Assembly: GCA_012927585.1 (NCBI GenBank)
Contig: JABBOY010000022.1
Location: 1 to 64,000 of the forward strand
Direction of reading: 5' to 3'
Length of the DNA stretch: 64,000 nt
Source: Glaciimonas sp.
GTDB taxonomy: Bacteria; Pseudomonadota; Gammaproteobacteria; Burkholderiales; Burkholderiaceae_D
The notes under the pieces are model-generated. The model was not told where the DNA came from, searched no databases, and saw nothing but the letters and a program-made list of their open reading frames with translations. The position numbers and the translations under genes are program-made. Positions 28,484-38,168 of the stretch are shown here, piece by piece (position 1 is the stretch's first letter; each line of letters starts with the position of its first letter).

Positions 28484-28984
28484 ATGGCAACCACAAACCG
28501 TTTTTCTTCCAAGTCGCGCACCAGCATCACGCCCTGGATCGGGATCGCGGCGATCGTGATTCTGCTCGACCAGTTGAGCAAGATCACGATAACCAAATTA
28601 TTCACCTACGGCGAGTCGCTTGCGGTAACCCCTTTTTTCAATCTGGTGCTAGCCTACAACAAGGGGGCAGCGTTCAACTTTTTGGCCACTGAATCCGGCT
28701 GGCAGCGGTATTTCTTTACCGCTGTCGGTGTGGTGGCAGCGCTGGTGATCATATACATGCTGCGACGCCATGCCGGTCAGCGCCAGTTTTGTTGGGCCTT
28801 GGCTCTGATTCTGGGCGGCGCCATCGGCAACGTAATTGACCGCATCATGTACGGCCATGTAATCGATTTTCTGGATGTGTATGTGGCCGGCTGGCACTGG
28901 CCGGCATTCAATCTGGCCGACAGCGCCATTTTTATGGGTGCAGTATTGTTCATACTCGATGAGTTGCGGCGCGTTAACAAGTAA
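28484..28984 (+). CDS. lspA: lipoprotein signal peptidase
   Basis: Inner-membrane aspartyl protease that removes signal peptides from prolipoproteins after Lgt modification. The 166-residue protein has four hydrophobic segments and the conserved motifs ILLDQLSK (about 24-31), [11 protein letters not shown] (about 58-68), and the two catalytic-Asp regions GNVIDRI (about 112-118) and FNLADSAIF (about 145-153). ATG 28484, with GGAG about 9 nt upstream, is chosen over a GTG 39 bp earlier. Lipoprotein substrates in this window include the 30878 and 60146 genes. Confidence 0.95.
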   Translation: MATTNRFSSKSRTSITPWIGIAAIVILLDQLSKITITKLFTYGESLAVTPFFNLVLAYNKGAAFNFLATESGWQRYFFTAVGVVAALVIIYMLRRHAGQRQFCWALALILGGAIGNVIDRIMYGHVIDFLDVYVAGWHWPAFNLADSAIFMGAVLFILDELRRVNK

Positions 28985-29019
28985 CTCAGCAACGACACAC
29001 GCCGTAAAAATTCTTTATA

Positions 29020-29112
29020 AAAAATATACTATTATGTGTATTTTTTATATAAGCACATAAATAATGCGGAAAGTATGTGTTTTTTATGCATACCCCCACT
29101 AATATAATTCAT
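29020..29112 (+). repeat. AT-rich dispersed intergenic element, copy 7
   Basis: AATATACTATTATGTGTATT, TTTTATATAAGC, then AATAATGCGGAAAGTATGTG, TTTTTTATGCATACCCCC and TAATTCA. It interrupts an otherwise tight same-strand gene run, between lspA and coaBC. Confidence 0.75.
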
Positions 29113-29179
29113 ATTAGTCCCGTATTATTCCTTGGTTGCACGCCAGCACGCGCAATATCACAGCATCAAAGGAATAGTC

Positions 29180-30379
29180 ATGGATCTTGCAGGCAAAAAA
29201 ATTATCCTCGGTCTGAGCGGTGGCATCGCCTGCTACAAGGCAGCGGAACTGACCCGTGCGCTGGGCAAGGCGGGCGCCTCGGTGCAAGTCGTCATGACGC
29301 AGGCCGCTACCCAGTTCATCACGCCAGTAACGATGCAGGCGCTGTCCGGCAAACCGGTATATACCGACCAGTGGGATGCGCGGATCGCCAACAATATGGC
29401 GCATATCGACCTCAGCCGCGACGCCGACGCCATCGTGATTGCGCCCTGCTCAACCGACTTCATCCGCAAATTGGCGCAGGGCGCATGCGACGACCTGCTC
29501 TCGACCTTGTGCATCGCGCGCCCGGCCCATTTGCCCTTGCTGGTAGCACCGGCGATGAACGTGGAAATGTGGCAAAACCCCGCCACCCAGCGCAATGTAG
29601 CGCAGCTTGCGACAGATGGCATCGAATTGCTCGGCCCCGACACCGGGGCTCAGGCCTGCGGCGAAAACGGCATGGGCCGCATGCTGGAGCCGGTTCAATT
29701 GCTGGAGCAAATCATCGCCTCTTTCCAGCCGAAAATCCTGGCCGGCAAGCGCATCCTGCTGACCGCTGGCCCAACTTTCGAGCCGATTGACCCGGTGCGT
29801 GGCATTACCAACCTGTCGTCCGGCAAGATGGGCTACGCAATCGCCCGCGCCGCCCAGCAGTCCGGTGCTTTTGTCACCCTGATATCCGGCCCGACTGCGC
29901 TCGACGCGCCGTTCGGGGTTCAGTGCATTCAAGTCCAGAGCGCACAACAAATGCACGATGCGGTTCTGGCACAGGTGACCGATCAGGATATCTTTATCGC
30001 AGTAGCAGCAGTAGCCGACTGGCGGGTAGCGAATGCCAGCGCACAGAAGCTTAAAAAAGACGGCAAGGATGGCAGCGCGCCGATATTGGAATTTGCGCGA
30101 AATCCAGATATTCTGGCTACTGTAGCGGCGTTGCCAAAGCGTCCCTACTGCGTCGGCTTTGCCGCCGAGTCCGAAAATCTGCTGCAGTTTGGCGAGCAAA
30201 AGCGCTTGCGCAAAAACATTCCGCTGCTGATCGGCAATATCGGCCATCATACGTTCGGCAAGGATGACAATGAACTGATATTGTTTGATGCCGACGGCCA
30301 TACCCTGCTGCCGCGCAACAACAAACAAGTGCTGGCGCGCCAGTTGCTCGCAGTCATCGCCAGCCGCTTACCACACTAA
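29180..30379 (+). CDS. coaBC: bifunctional phosphopantothenoylcysteine decarboxylase / phosphopantothenate-cysteine ligase
   Basis: Two consecutive steps of coenzyme A synthesis. The 399-residue protein has an N-terminal FMN flavoprotein domain (LGLSGGIACYKAAEL near residues 9-23, then APAMNVEMW and ACGENGMGRM) and a C-terminal CoaB ligase domain (LLTAGPTFEPIDPVRGITNLSSGKMG near 188, AVADWR near 283). The ATG at 29180 is preceded by AAAGGAA and begins MDLAGKKIILGL, so the longer frame upstream is not needed. dut follows after 48 bp. Confidence 0.95.
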   Translation: MDLAGKKIILGLSGGIACYKAAELTRALGKAGASVQVVMTQAATQFITPVTMQALSGKPVYTDQWDARIANNMAHIDLSRDADAIVIAPCSTDFIRKLAQGACDDLLSTLCIARPAHLPLLVAPAMNVEMWQNPATQRNVAQLATDGIELLGPDTGAQACGENGMGRMLEPVQLLEQIIASFQPKILAGKRILLTAGPTFEPIDPVRGITNLSSGKMGYAIARAAQQSGAFVTLISGPTALDAPFGVQCIQVQSAQQMHDAVLAQVTDQDIFIAVAAVADWRVANASAQKLKKDGKDGSAPILEFARNPDILATVAALPKRPYCVGFAAESENLLQFGEQKRLRKNIPLLIGNIGHHTFGKDDNELILFDADGHTLLPRNNKQVLARQLLAVIASRLPH

Positions 30380-30427
30380 TAATAACGTCTGCCGCCGGAT
30401 TGATTCAACCATTAGAGGCCAAAATCC

Positions 30428-30874
30428 ATGAAAACCATCGACATCAAAATTCTCGATCCGCGCCTCAAGGAGCAACTGCCGGCCTACGCCACCGCCGGCA
30501 GCGCCGGGCTGGATTTACGTGCTTGCCTTGATGCGCCACTGTGCATTGCGCCAGGCGCAACCCATCTGATTCCGACCGGATTAGCGATCCACGTAGCCAA
30601 TCCCGCATACGCCGCGATGATCTTGCCGCGCAGCGGACTCGGCCACAAACATGGCATCGTGCTGGGGAACCTGGTTGGCTTGATCGACTCCGACTATCAA
30701 GGGCAGTTAATGGTGTCGACATGGAATCGCGGCCAGACCGCTTTTACGCTCAACCCAATGGAGCGCCTGGCGCAACTGGTCATCGTGCCGGTGCTCCAGG
30801 TCGGTTTTAACATTGTCGAAGAATTTGATACCAGCGAACGCGGTACTGGCGGATTCGGCAGCACCGGAAAATAA
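30428..30874 (+). CDS. dut: dUTP diphosphatase
   Basis: Hydrolyses dUTP to dUMP and pyrophosphate, keeping uracil out of DNA and feeding thymidylate synthesis. The 148-residue trimeric-type dUTPase shows all five motifs: [10 protein letters not shown] (1), [16 protein letters not shown] (2), GLIDSDYQG (3), [10 protein letters not shown] (4) and the C-terminal [12 protein letters not shown] (5). It is the usual partner of coaBC. Only 3 bp separate it from the next gene. Confidence 0.97.
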   Translation: MKTIDIKILDPRLKEQLPAYATAGSAGLDLRACLDAPLCIAPGATHLIPTGLAIHVANPAYAAMILPRSGLGHKHGIVLGNLVGLIDSDYQGQLMVSTWNRGQTAFTLNPMERLAQLVIVPVLQVGFNIVEEFDTSERGTGGFGSTGK

Positions 30875-30877
30875 TCC

Positions 30878-31990
30878 ATGACGACACTTCATCAGCCTAC
30901 TGCAATGCACACGCGCACATACCTACGCGCCGGTCTGACGCGTTGCCGACTGTTTTCTGCATGGGCTGCAACAGCATTGCTGCTCGCTGCTTGCGCCACG
31001 CAACAGCCGATAACAGCAGCACCAGAGACTACCGGCGCAACCACCGCGCCATTAAGCACCCTGCCCGCTCCAGCGCCACTGCGCTCGATCGTAGTGCAGC
31101 AGGAGCGCCTGTATCGAGTTGCGGCCCCGTTGCTGACCCAGAATGCGCCGCTGTGTAAGGCAAATGCCCGCAATCTGCTTGGTTTTTCTGCCAAGAACAA
31201 GTATTCCTTCCCGGCAGAATTTGTCGCAGATGCGCAAAAGGCATACGGATTAAACGAGCAGTTGCAAGTCATTCAAGTCTTGACCGGCAGCGGCGCTCAG
31301 CGCGCCGGCATCAAGCCCGGCGACCGACTGATTAGCGCCAGCGACAAGATTTTTCCGCTCGGCCCCAACGCCGAGCGACAGGCAGCGGCGATCCTGGCTC
31401 CGCTAGTGCGCAATAGTTCGCTGATTAAATTGACCGTTGCACGCAACGACAAGAATATCCCACTCAGCATCCCGCTTACGCGCGCCTGCGCTTTCGCGGT
31501 AGAACTGGGCAATACGGACAACGTCAACGCTTATGCCGACGGCCAGCGCGTAATGGTTACGCGCGGCATGCTGGATTTTGTGCAATCCGATGAAGAGCTG
31601 GCTCTGGTGCTGGCGCGTGAATTCGCGCACAACGCACTGGCGCATGCCAGCAAGCAGAAAATCAGCGCTACCATGAGTGGCATCATCGATAATCTGATCC
31701 GCTACAACCCCGATCTGGATGCAATCAACGGCATGGCAGGAATAAAAGCCTATCCACAGAATTTCGATGCGGCCGCCGACAGCCTGTCGTTGTACATGCT
31801 GACCCGGGCAGGATACAAAATCGACGATGCGGAGGCGTTTTGGCAGCGACTGGACCGACAAATTCCGGCCACGGTATTAAACGGCTATACAGCAATTCAT
31901 CCCGCCACTGCTTACCGCCTGGCAACAATTACCCGAACCGTAGCCGAGATCAAGGCCAAACAGGCAAACAAAAAACCACTGTTACCGTAA
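30878..31990 (+). CDS. M48-like lipoprotein with PDZ domain and altered zinc site
   Basis: A 370-residue predicted lipoprotein (lipobox LLAAC, cysteine at about 39) with a low-complexity Thr/Ala/Pro linker, a PDZ-like segment (GAQRAGIKPGDRLISASDK, about 144-162) and an M48 (Oma1/BepA-like) peptidase-type domain. In active M48 enzymes this reads HExxH; here it is REFAH (AREFAHNALAH, about 246-256), losing the first zinc ligand, and the distal ExxAD is DAAAD. The rest of the fold signature is kept (RAGYKIDDAEAFWQRL). It may be a non-catalytic chaperone-like protein in the periplasm. It starts 3 bp after dut and is likely co-transcribed. Confidence 0.75.
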   Translation: MTTLHQPTAMHTRTYLRAGLTRCRLFSAWAATALLLAACATQQPITAAPETTGATTAPLSTLPAPAPLRSIVVQQERLYRVAAPLLTQNAPLCKANARNLLGFSAKNKYSFPAEFVADAQKAYGLNEQLQVIQVLTGSGAQRAGIKPGDRLISASDKIFPLGPNAERQAAAILAPLVRNSSLIKLTVARNDKNIPLSIPLTRACAFAVELGNTDNVNAYADGQRVMVTRGMLDFVQSDEELALVLAREFAHNALAHASKQKISATMSGIIDNLIRYNPDLDAINGMAGIKAYPQNFDAAADSLSLYMLTRAGYKIDDAEAFWQRLDRQIPATVLNGYTAIHPATAYRLATITRTVAEIKAKQANKKPLLP

Positions 31991-32003
31991 CGAAACCACC
32001 TGC

Positions 32004-32094
32004 ATAAAATAAAAATTCTACTGGAGTATATTAATTAAAAGCATGCTTTTCGCAATAAAATAAGCCAATCTAAAATATACTCCAGATACTACTG
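32004..32094 (-). repeat. AT-rich dispersed intergenic element, copy 8
   Basis: Reverse-strand copy: TTATTGCGAAAAGCATGC, TTTTAATTAATATACTCCAG. This copy alone has a perfect 12-bp inverted repeat around it, CTGGAGTATATT (32021-32032) and AATATACTCCAG (32074-32085). It lies between convergent gene ends. Confidence 0.7.
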
Positions 32095-32122
32095 TTGCTA
32101 CCATTACTAAAAAAATGGCTGT

Positions 32123-32160
32123 AAAAAAACCCGATCTGCGGCTGGCAGCTCGGGTTTTTA
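32123..32160. terminator. clpA terminator
   Basis: AAAACCCGA.CTGC..GCAG.TCGGGTTTTT stem with an A-run on one side and a T-run on the other, just past the clpA stop on the minus strand. It could also serve the convergent M48-like gene. Confidence 0.8.
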
Positions 32161-32190
32161 GTATTAACGCACAATCGCGCTGTCAACCCA

Positions 32191-34494
32191 TCATTCGAGT
32201 TCCGTGACCAGTAAAGGTGGTGGTGGCGGAATCGAATCGCTTTCTTCCGGGTAGCTCAAGCTGATCTGATCTTTGTCATCCAGATCGACGGTCACACGGC
32301 CGCCGCTGACCAGTTTGCCGAATAGCAATTCATCTGCCAAAGCTTTGCGTATCAGGTCCTGGATCAGTCGCGCCATCGGCCGTGCTCCCATCTGCGGGTC
32401 GAAACCTTTCTTGGCCAGGAACTTGCGCAAGTCATCAGTGAAAATCGCTTCCACTTTTTTCTCGTGCAATTGCTCTTCCAGTTGCATCAGGAACTTGTCT
32501 ACCACGCGCAAGATGATTTCTTCGTCCAGTGCGCGGAAACTAATGATCGCATCCAGGCGGTTGCGAAATTCAGGCGAAAACATCCGCTTGATATCCACCA
32601 TTTCATCGCCGGCTTCTTTCTTATCGGTAAAGCCGATCGATCGTTTTTGCAAGCTTTCCGCTCCCGCATTGGTAGTCATGATGATGATCACATTGCGGAA
32701 GTCCGCCTTGCGGCCATTATTGTCGGTCAGTGTGCCATGATCCATCACCTGCAACAGGATATTGAAAATATCTGGGTGCGCCTTTTCAACTTCGTCCAGC
32801 AACAACACAGAGTGTGGTTTCTTGGTAACCGCTTCGGTCAGCAAGCCACCCTGATCGAAGCCGACGTAGCCCGGCGGCGCACCGATCAGTCGGCTCACCG
32901 CATGGCGCTCCATATATTCCGACATATCGAAACGGATCATCTCGATGCCGAGAACGAAAGCCAACTGTTTCGCGACCTCGGTCTTGCCTACACCAGTAGG
33001 GCCGGAAAACAGGAATGAACCAATCGGCTTGTCGGTCTTGCCCAAACCGGCACGAGCCATCTTGATAGCAGAAGCCAAAGCTTCGATTGCCGGTTCCTGG
33101 CCGAACACCACATTCTTCAGATCCCGATCAATCGTCTGCAGCTTGCTGCGATCATCCTGATTGACTGATTGTGGTGGAATGCGCGCAATCTTGGCAATGA
33201 TGTCCTCGATTTCCGCCTTACCGATGGTTTTTTTCTGCTTGGATTTGGGCAGAATGCGCTGCGCCGCACCGGCTTCATCGATCACGTCGATCGCCTTGTC
33301 GGGCAAATGCCGGTCATTGATGAAGCGCGCCGACAACTCTGCTGCTGTAGTCAGCGCAGAAGCCGAATATTTAACGCCATGATGTTCCTCGAAACGGGAT
33401 TTCAGGCCACGTAGAATTAGCACGGTCTGCTCCACGGTCGGCTCATTCACATCCACTTTCTGGAAGCGTCGCGACAGAGCGTGATCTTTCTCGAAAATGC
33501 CGCGATATTCCGTGTATGTGGTGGCGCCTATGCATTTCAACTGGCCATTGGCAAGCGCCGGTTTTAACAGATTGGAGGCATCAAGCGTACCGCCCGAAGC
33601 CGAGCCGGCACCGATGATGGTATGGATTTCGTCGATAAACAGGATGCCATTCGGATCGTCTTTGAGTTGCTTGAGCACCGCCTTGAGGCGCTGCTCAAAA
33701 TCGCCGCGATACTTGGTCCCGGCCAACAAAGCACCCATATCGAGCGAATACACAATTCCGCCGCTCAGAATTTCAGGCACATTGCCTTGCGTGATGCGCC
33801 ATGCCAAACCCTCTGCAATCGCGGTCTTGCCGACGCCGGCCTCGCCCACCAGCAGGGGATTATTCTTGCGGCGACGGCAGAGTATCTGAATCACACGATC
33901 GATTTCCGCTTCGCGGCCAATCAAGGGATCAATCTTGCCTTCTTGAGCTGCCTTGTTGAGATTCTGCGTATATTGATCGAGTGGGCTTTCTTTCTGCTGC
34001 CTTTCCGCCTGCGCTTCATCAACGCCTTCCGACGATTTTTGCGAATCGGATTGCTGATCCTTGCGCACCCCATGCGAAATAAAATTCACTACATCAAGGC
34101 GCGTGACGCCCTGTTGATGCAGATAATAGACTGCGTGCGAATCTTTTTCGCCGAAAATGGCTACCAAAACATTAGCGCCAGTGACCTCATTCTTGCCGTT
34201 TGAGGCAGACTGAACGTGCATGATTGCGCGCTGAATCACCCGCTGAAAACCGAGTGTAGGCTGCGTATCGACTTCGCTGGCGCCCGCCACTGTCGGCGTA
34301 TTGTCGGCGACGAAATTGGACAATGTTTTGCGCAAGTCGTCGATACTGACTGCGCACGCACGCAATACTTCCGCTGCGGATGGATTGTCCAGCAACGCAA
34401 GCAATAAATGCTCGACAGTGATGAACTCATGTCGTGCCTGACGGGCTTCGACAAAAGCCATGTGCAAACTTACTTCCAAATCCTGGGCAATCAT
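32191..34494 (-). CDS. clpA: ATP-dependent Clp protease ATP-binding subunit ClpA
   Basis: AAA+ unfoldase that feeds substrates to ClpP. The 767-residue protein has the N-terminal Clp repeats (about 1-140), Walker A of D1 ([15 protein letters not shown], about 215) and D2 ([16 protein letters not shown], about 497), and the ClpP-binding region. The C terminus ends [14 protein letters not shown], with a proline run not typical of E. coli ClpA. ATG 34494 overlaps the clpS TGA as ATGA, so translation is coupled and the clpS-clpA pair is an operon. Confidence 0.96.
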   Translation of the reverse strand: MIAQDLEVSLHMAFVEARQARHEFITVEHLLLALLDNPSAAEVLRACAVSIDDLRKTLSNFVADNTPTVAGASEVDTQPTLGFQRVIQRAIMHVQSASNGKNEVTGANVLVAIFGEKDSHAVYYLHQQGVTRLDVVNFISHGVRKDQQSDSQKSSEGVDEAQAERQQKESPLDQYTQNLNKAAQEGKIDPLIGREAEIDRVIQILCRRRKNNPLLVGEAGVGKTAIAEGLAWRITQGNVPEILSGGIVYSLDMGALLAGTKYRGDFEQRLKAVLKQLKDDPNGILFIDEIHTIIGAGSASGGTLDASNLLKPALANGQLKCIGATTYTEYRGIFEKDHALSRRFQKVDVNEPTVEQTVLILRGLKSRFEEHHGVKYSASALTTAAELSARFINDRHLPDKAIDVIDEAGAAQRILPKSKQKKTIGKAEIEDIIAKIARIPPQSVNQDDRSKLQTIDRDLKNVVFGQEPAIEALASAIKMARAGLGKTDKPIGSFLFSGPTGVGKTEVAKQLAFVLGIEMIRFDMSEYMERHAVSRLIGAPPGYVGFDQGGLLTEAVTKKPHSVLLLDEVEKAHPDIFNILLQVMDHGTLTDNNGRKADFRNVIIIMTTNAGAESLQKRSIGFTDKKEAGDEMVDIKRMFSPEFRNRLDAIISFRALDEEIILRVVDKFLMQLEEQLHEKKVEAIFTDDLRKFLAKKGFDPQMGARPMARLIQDLIRKALADELLFGKLVSGGRVTVDLDDKDQISLSYPEESDSIPPPPPLLVTELE

Positions 34495-34799
34495 ACTTCC
34501 TCCATCACGCATTGCAGGGGGTGTCCCGCTTTACGGGCATGCGTTAAAACAAGATCCACTTTTGTTGACGCTATGTCTTTCGAATATACGCCACATACCG
34601 CCTTGCCATCGCGATGCACCTTAAGCATCAGATGCGTCGCGGTCTCGCGATCCTTGTTGAAATACTCCTGAATAATCGCAACCACAAACTCCATCGGCGT
34701 GTAATCGTCATTGAGCAACAGCACCTGATACATAGATGGCGCCTTTAATTTCTGTTCGCGCTGCTCGATGAGCGTATCGTTTTCATGCTTAATGGCCAT
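34491..34799 (-). CDS. clpS: Clp protease adaptor ClpS
   Basis: Adaptor that delivers N-degron substrates to ClpAP. The 102-residue protein has the core motif [19 protein letters not shown] (about 25-43) with the N-end-residue binding Asn/Asp pair, and [17 protein letters not shown] (about 61-77). It is the first gene of clpS-clpA and divergent from csp. Confidence 0.97.
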   Translation of the reverse strand: MAIKHENDTLIEQREQKLKAPSMYQVLLLNDDYTPMEFVVAIIQEYFNKDRETATHLMLKVHRDGKAVCGVYSKDIASTKVDLVLTHARKAGHPLQCVMEEV

Positions 34800-35134
34800 G
34801 CGTCTATTCTTAATCCGTTCGACTTCAGATACAACGCGTCATAACCGACGTCCAGTATTCATTTATTTCTTTCGATATTACGCGGTTTCTGTACTGTACG
34901 CAGATGGCACCTGTAAAGATCAAATCAAGAGCATTTTGTTCGATCTAACGCAATAAAATATGTTCATCCATTAAAAATCGCTTGACCTTGCATTTTTTTC
35001 CGAGAACAATAGTATTTATTGCAAGCAAAGATGTTTTTCTTGTCAATGTAGAAGTGGGTATTTAGTTTGAAGCAGTAGTTTTGATGTTTCTTCCTTTATT
35101 ACTTGTGTGATTTTTTTTATTTGAGAGATGCATT
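34800..35134. other. 335-bp divergent clpS/csp intergenic region
   Basis: AT-rich. It holds the csp promoter candidate TTGACC (34982-34987), a 17-bp spacer and AACAAT (35005-35010), which would give a csp 5' untranslated leader of about 115 nt. No gene is seen. Confidence 0.6.
34982..35010 (+). promoter_or_regulatory. csp promoter candidate
   Basis: TTGACC, 17-bp spacer, AACAAT. The long leader it implies is typical of cold-shock genes, where the mRNA 5' region acts as a thermosensor; the folding has not been tested here. Confidence 0.5.
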
Positions 35135-35338
35135 ATGGCAACAGGTACAGTCAAGTGGTTCAATGATTCTAAAGGCTTTGGTTTTATCACTCCAGATGAT
35201 GGTGGAGAAGATCTGTTTGCGCACTTTTCCGCAATTAACATGAACGGATTTAAGACCCTCAAAGAAGGTCAAAAAGTTCAGTTCGAAGTCACGCAAGGCC
35301 CTAAAGGCAAGCAAGCTTCAAATATCCAGGCTGCATAA
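35135..35338 (+). CDS. cold-shock protein (CspA family)
   Basis: A 67-residue single cold-shock domain with both nucleic-acid binding motifs, RNP1 KGFGFI (about 16-21) and RNP2 LFAHFS (about 30-35), starting [18 protein letters not shown]. Such proteins act as RNA chaperones and antiterminators. GAGAG lies near the ATG. A strong terminator follows within 30 bp, so it is monocistronic. Confidence 0.97.
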   Translation: MATGTVKWFNDSKGFGFITPDDGGEDLFAHFSAINMNGFKTLKEGQKVQFEVTQGPKGKQASNIQAA

Positions 35339-35363
35339 TTTTTTGGATTAAAAAAGTTTTCGG

Positions 35364-35390
35364 AAAACCCTGTATCGCAGGGTTTTTTTT
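35364..35390 (+). terminator. csp terminator
   Basis: AAAACCCTG-TATCG-CAGGGTTTTTTTT, stem plus an eight-T run just after the csp stop. Confidence 0.9.
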
Positions 35391-35443
35391 CGTCCATAAA
35401 TAGCAACATATGGGACATCTTCGAGAAAACCAGATGCGCCAAT

Positions 35444-35472
35444 TAAAAAAACCGGATTAAATCCGGCTTTTT
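35444..35472. terminator. icd terminator
   Basis: AAAAAAACCGGAT-TAA-ATCCGGCTTTTT, 48 bp past the icd stop on the minus strand. It can act in either direction. Confidence 0.85.
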
Positions 35473-35519
35473 GATGTGTAGCGCCAATAACTATTAAACA
35501 TTAACGGCGGTCGTGCAAT

Positions 35520-36773
35520 TTACATATTTTCAATCATGACGTCGCCAAAACCGGAACAAGACACCTGAGTAGCGCCTTCCATTAAGCGGGCAAAATCGTA
35601 AGTAACTTTTTTCGATGCAATGGATTTTTGCATCGAAGCGATGATCAGGTCAGCCGCTTCCAACCAGCCCATATGGCGCAACATCATTTCTGCCGACAAG
35701 ATCAGTGAGCCAGGATTAACATAATCTTTTCCTGCGTATTTTGGCGCGGTGCCATGTGTAGCTTCAAACATTGCAATCGAATCCGACAAATTGGCGCCTG
35801 GAGCAATGCCGATGCCACCGACTTGCGCCGCCAGCGCATCCGAAATGAAATCACCGTTCAGGTTCAGTGTCGCAATCACGCTGTATTCAGCCGGGCGCAA
35901 CAGAATCTGCTGCAGGAATGCATCTGCAATCGAATCCTTGACAACAATGTCTTTGCCAGTCTTCGGATTTTTAAATTTGCACCACGGGCCGCCATCGATC
36001 AGTTCGGCACCGAATTCTTTTTGCGCCAAGGCATAAGCCCAGTCACGGAAGCCGCCTTCGGTGTACTTCATGATGTTGCCTTTGTGCACAATAGTCACAG
36101 ATGGCTTGTCGTTATCAATCGCATACAGGATTGCCTTGCGTACCAAGCGCTCGGTACCTTCACTGGACACCGGCTTGATGCCGATACCCGAAGTGTTCGG
36201 GAAGCGGATTTTCGTGACGCCCATTTCATTGATCAGGAAATCAATCAGTTTCTTGGCCTCGTCCGTGCCTGCCTGGAATTCGATCCCGGCATAAATGTCT
36301 TCCGAGTTTTCCCGAAAAATCACCATGTCAGTCTTTTGCGGTTCACGCACTGGCGAGGGCACACCGGTGAAATAACGTACCGGGCGCAAGCAGACATACA
36401 GATCGAGCGCTTGGCGCATTGCCACATTCAGCGAGCGAATCCCGCCGCCAACCGGCGTGGTCAACGGGCCTTTGATCGAAACTACAAAGTCCTTCAGAAC
36501 CTGCAGTGTCTCTTCTGGCAGCCATACATCCGGGCCATATACCTGCGTCGCTTTTTCGCCGGCATAGATTTCCATCCAGTTGATCTTGCGCTTGCCGTCG
36601 TATGCTTTGGCAACAGCGGCATCAATGACCTTGATCATCACTGGACTGATATCAACACCGGTGCCGTCGCCTTCGATATAAGGAATAATCGGGTTATCGG
36701 GAACGGTCAATGAAAAATTGGCGTTGACGGTAATTTTCTTGCCGTCGGCTGGAATTTTGATATGTTGATACAT
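35520..36773 (-). CDS. icd: NADP-dependent isocitrate dehydrogenase
   Basis: TCA-cycle enzyme converting isocitrate to 2-oxoglutarate. The 417-residue protein matches E. coli Icd in length, with the NADP-type N-terminal half ([17 protein letters not shown], about 30-46), the substrate loop containing the regulatory serine ([21 protein letters not shown], about 132-152) and [17 protein letters not shown] (about 337-353). SD-like GGAG lies near the ATG. The upstream divergent region holds a perfect 22-bp palindrome, a likely regulator site. Confidence 0.96.
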   Translation of the reverse strand: MYQHIKIPADGKKITVNANFSLTVPDNPIIPYIEGDGTGVDISPVMIKVIDAAVAKAYDGKRKINWMEIYAGEKATQVYGPDVWLPEETLQVLKDFVVSIKGPLTTPVGGGIRSLNVAMRQALDLYVCLRPVRYFTGVPSPVREPQKTDMVIFRENSEDIYAGIEFQAGTDEAKKLIDFLINEMGVTKIRFPNTSGIGIKPVSSEGTERLVRKAILYAIDNDKPSVTIVHKGNIMKYTEGGFRDWAYALAQKEFGAELIDGGPWCKFKNPKTGKDIVVKDSIADAFLQQILLRPAEYSVIATLNLNGDFISDALAAQVGGIGIAPGANLSDSIAMFEATHGTAPKYAGKDYVNPGSLILSAEMMLRHMGWLEAADLIIASMQKSIASKKVTYDFARLMEGATQVSCSGFGDVMIENM

Positions 36774-36868
36774 CGTTGTCTCCGAAGTTGAGGCGAAAAA
36801 GAGCGTACTTCACTCTGAGTGGACATCTGGATACTGCTGAATCTTGCAATTAATCGATGATGTCTTGA

Positions 36869-36890
36869 TTGTGTCTTATATAAGACACAA
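36869..36890. promoter_or_regulatory. 22-bp perfect palindrome in the icd / rluE divergent region
   Basis: TTGTGTCTTATA/TATAAGACACAA is a perfect inverted repeat about 95 bp upstream of icd and 65 bp upstream of the pseudouridine synthase gene. From memory, GTCTTATATAAGAC-type sites belong to GntR-type regulators of TCA-cycle genes in betaproteobacteria; I could not check this. Confidence 0.65.
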
Positions 36891-36954
36891 GACCAGAATT
36901 TCGTATTATGCGCTTGTATTTTACTTGATGCCATGTTTTTGCGACACTAGCGGC

Positions 36955-37512
36955 ATGCCACTCATATTATTCAACAAGCCGTTTCAAGTGATGTGCCAAT
37001 TTTCTGCGCATCCAACACGCCAAACACTAGCCGATTATCTTGACATTCCCAACGTCTATCCGGCCGGTCGATTGGATGCCGATAGCGAGGGATTGCTGCT
37101 GCTCACGGATGACGGCAAGCTTCAGCACGACATCAGTCACCCGGACCATAAACAGCCGAAAACTTATATTGTACAAGTGGAAGGAGCGCCCGATTCGGCC
37201 ATGCTGGCGCGTCTACGCGATCCGCTTAATCTCGGGGATTTCGTTACCCAGCCGTGTGTTGTCAGGCAGATTTATCGGCCTGACTGGCTATGGCCGCGCA
37301 ATCCGCCGATACGGGAACGCAACAATCGTCCGACTAACTGGCTGTCCATCACGCTATCCGAAGGCAAGAATCGTCAGGTTCGACGGATGACGGCAGCAGT
37401 TGGCCTCCCAACTCTGAGGTTAGTGCGCATCGCCATTGGCAACATTTCCCTGCAATCCCATCCACTTATGCCGGGCGAATGGGGCACGGTATCGCCTGCT
37501 GAAATACGATAA
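36955..37512 (+). CDS. RluE-like 23S rRNA pseudouridine synthase
   Basis: A 185-residue RsuA/RluB/E/F-family pseudouridine synthase lacking an S4 domain, as in RluE (U2457 of 23S rRNA). The catalytic aspartate is in AGRLDADSEGLLLLTDDG (about 38-55), followed by KTYIVQVEG and the family C-terminal EGKNRQVRRMTAAVGLPTLRLVR. ATG 36955 starts the conserved MPLILFNKPFQV; a start nine codons earlier is possible. The RluE name is by similarity of architecture. Confidence 0.88.
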   Translation: MPLILFNKPFQVMCQFSAHPTRQTLADYLDIPNVYPAGRLDADSEGLLLLTDDGKLQHDISHPDHKQPKTYIVQVEGAPDSAMLARLRDPLNLGDFVTQPCVVRQIYRPDWLWPRNPPIRERNNRPTNWLSITLSEGKNRQVRRMTAAVGLPTLRLVRIAIGNISLQSHPLMPGEWGTVSPAEIR

Positions 37513-37605
37513 TTTTTAGATGGAAATTGTAAAAGACCCGATGTACCGAGCCTTTTTACGTCAAAATGCGAATCTTCGTATCTTCTTTACTCAAGGAATT
37601 TCAAC

Positions 37606-38058
37606 ATGAATAGGCAGACGCGTCAGTGCATTGGGATTTTTAGCACTTTTTTAGTCTGCATTGCGATACCTGGATATGCGCAGCAAGCGCAAAAATTTCG
37701 CAGCACTACGCTGAACGCCGGAATGTATGTAATAAAGGCGGAAATCGCCGCCAATGAGGCCGAACGTCAGCAGGGTTTGATGTTTCGTCAAAAAATGGCT
37801 AGCAACGAAGGAATGATATTCGACTTCGAGGCACCGGCAGACGTTTGCATGTGGATGAAAAACACGTTGATTCCACTTTCGGTTGCATTCATTGACAACA
37901 GTGGAAAAATTGTCAACATCGAGGATATGCAGCCACAAACCACCAATTCGCATTGCGCAAAAAAAGCCGTTCGCTACGCGCTGGAAATGAACCAGGGTTG
38001 GTTCCAGCAGAAAAATATCAAACCCGGCAGCGTAATCAGTGGATTAGTCCCGAACTGA
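37606..38058 (+). CDS. DUF192-family exported protein
   Basis: A 150-residue protein with an N-terminal signal peptide (hydrophobic core about 9-22, GYAQQ cleavage region). The DUF192 domain contains ERQQGLMFRQKMASNEGMIF, then a Met/Trp motif CMWMKNTLIPLSVAFID and a C-terminal GSVISG. The function of DUF192 is not established. It is separated by 93 bp from the pseudouridine synthase on the same strand and followed by a terminator. Confidence 0.9.
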   Translation: MNRQTRQCIGIFSTFLVCIAIPGYAQQAQKFRSTTLNAGMYVIKAEIAANEAERQQGLMFRQKMASNEGMIFDFEAPADVCMWMKNTLIPLSVAFIDNSGKIVNIEDMQPQTTNSHCAKKAVRYALEMNQGWFQQKNIKPGSVISGLVPN

Positions 38059-38087
38059 GCCTACTTGCTGAAAAATTTCACAACGAC

Positions 38088-38121
38088 AAAAAACCCGCGC
38101 GACAAAATCAAGCGGGTTTTT
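38088..38121. terminator. terminator between DUF192 gene and rpsT
   Basis: AAAAAACCCGC...GCGGGTTTTT with a 13-nt loop, between two convergent genes. Confidence 0.85.
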
Positions 38122-38168
38122 CAATCAAGCTCATGCTTCCAGCGCAGGCCGGAACAATCTAAAACTAA

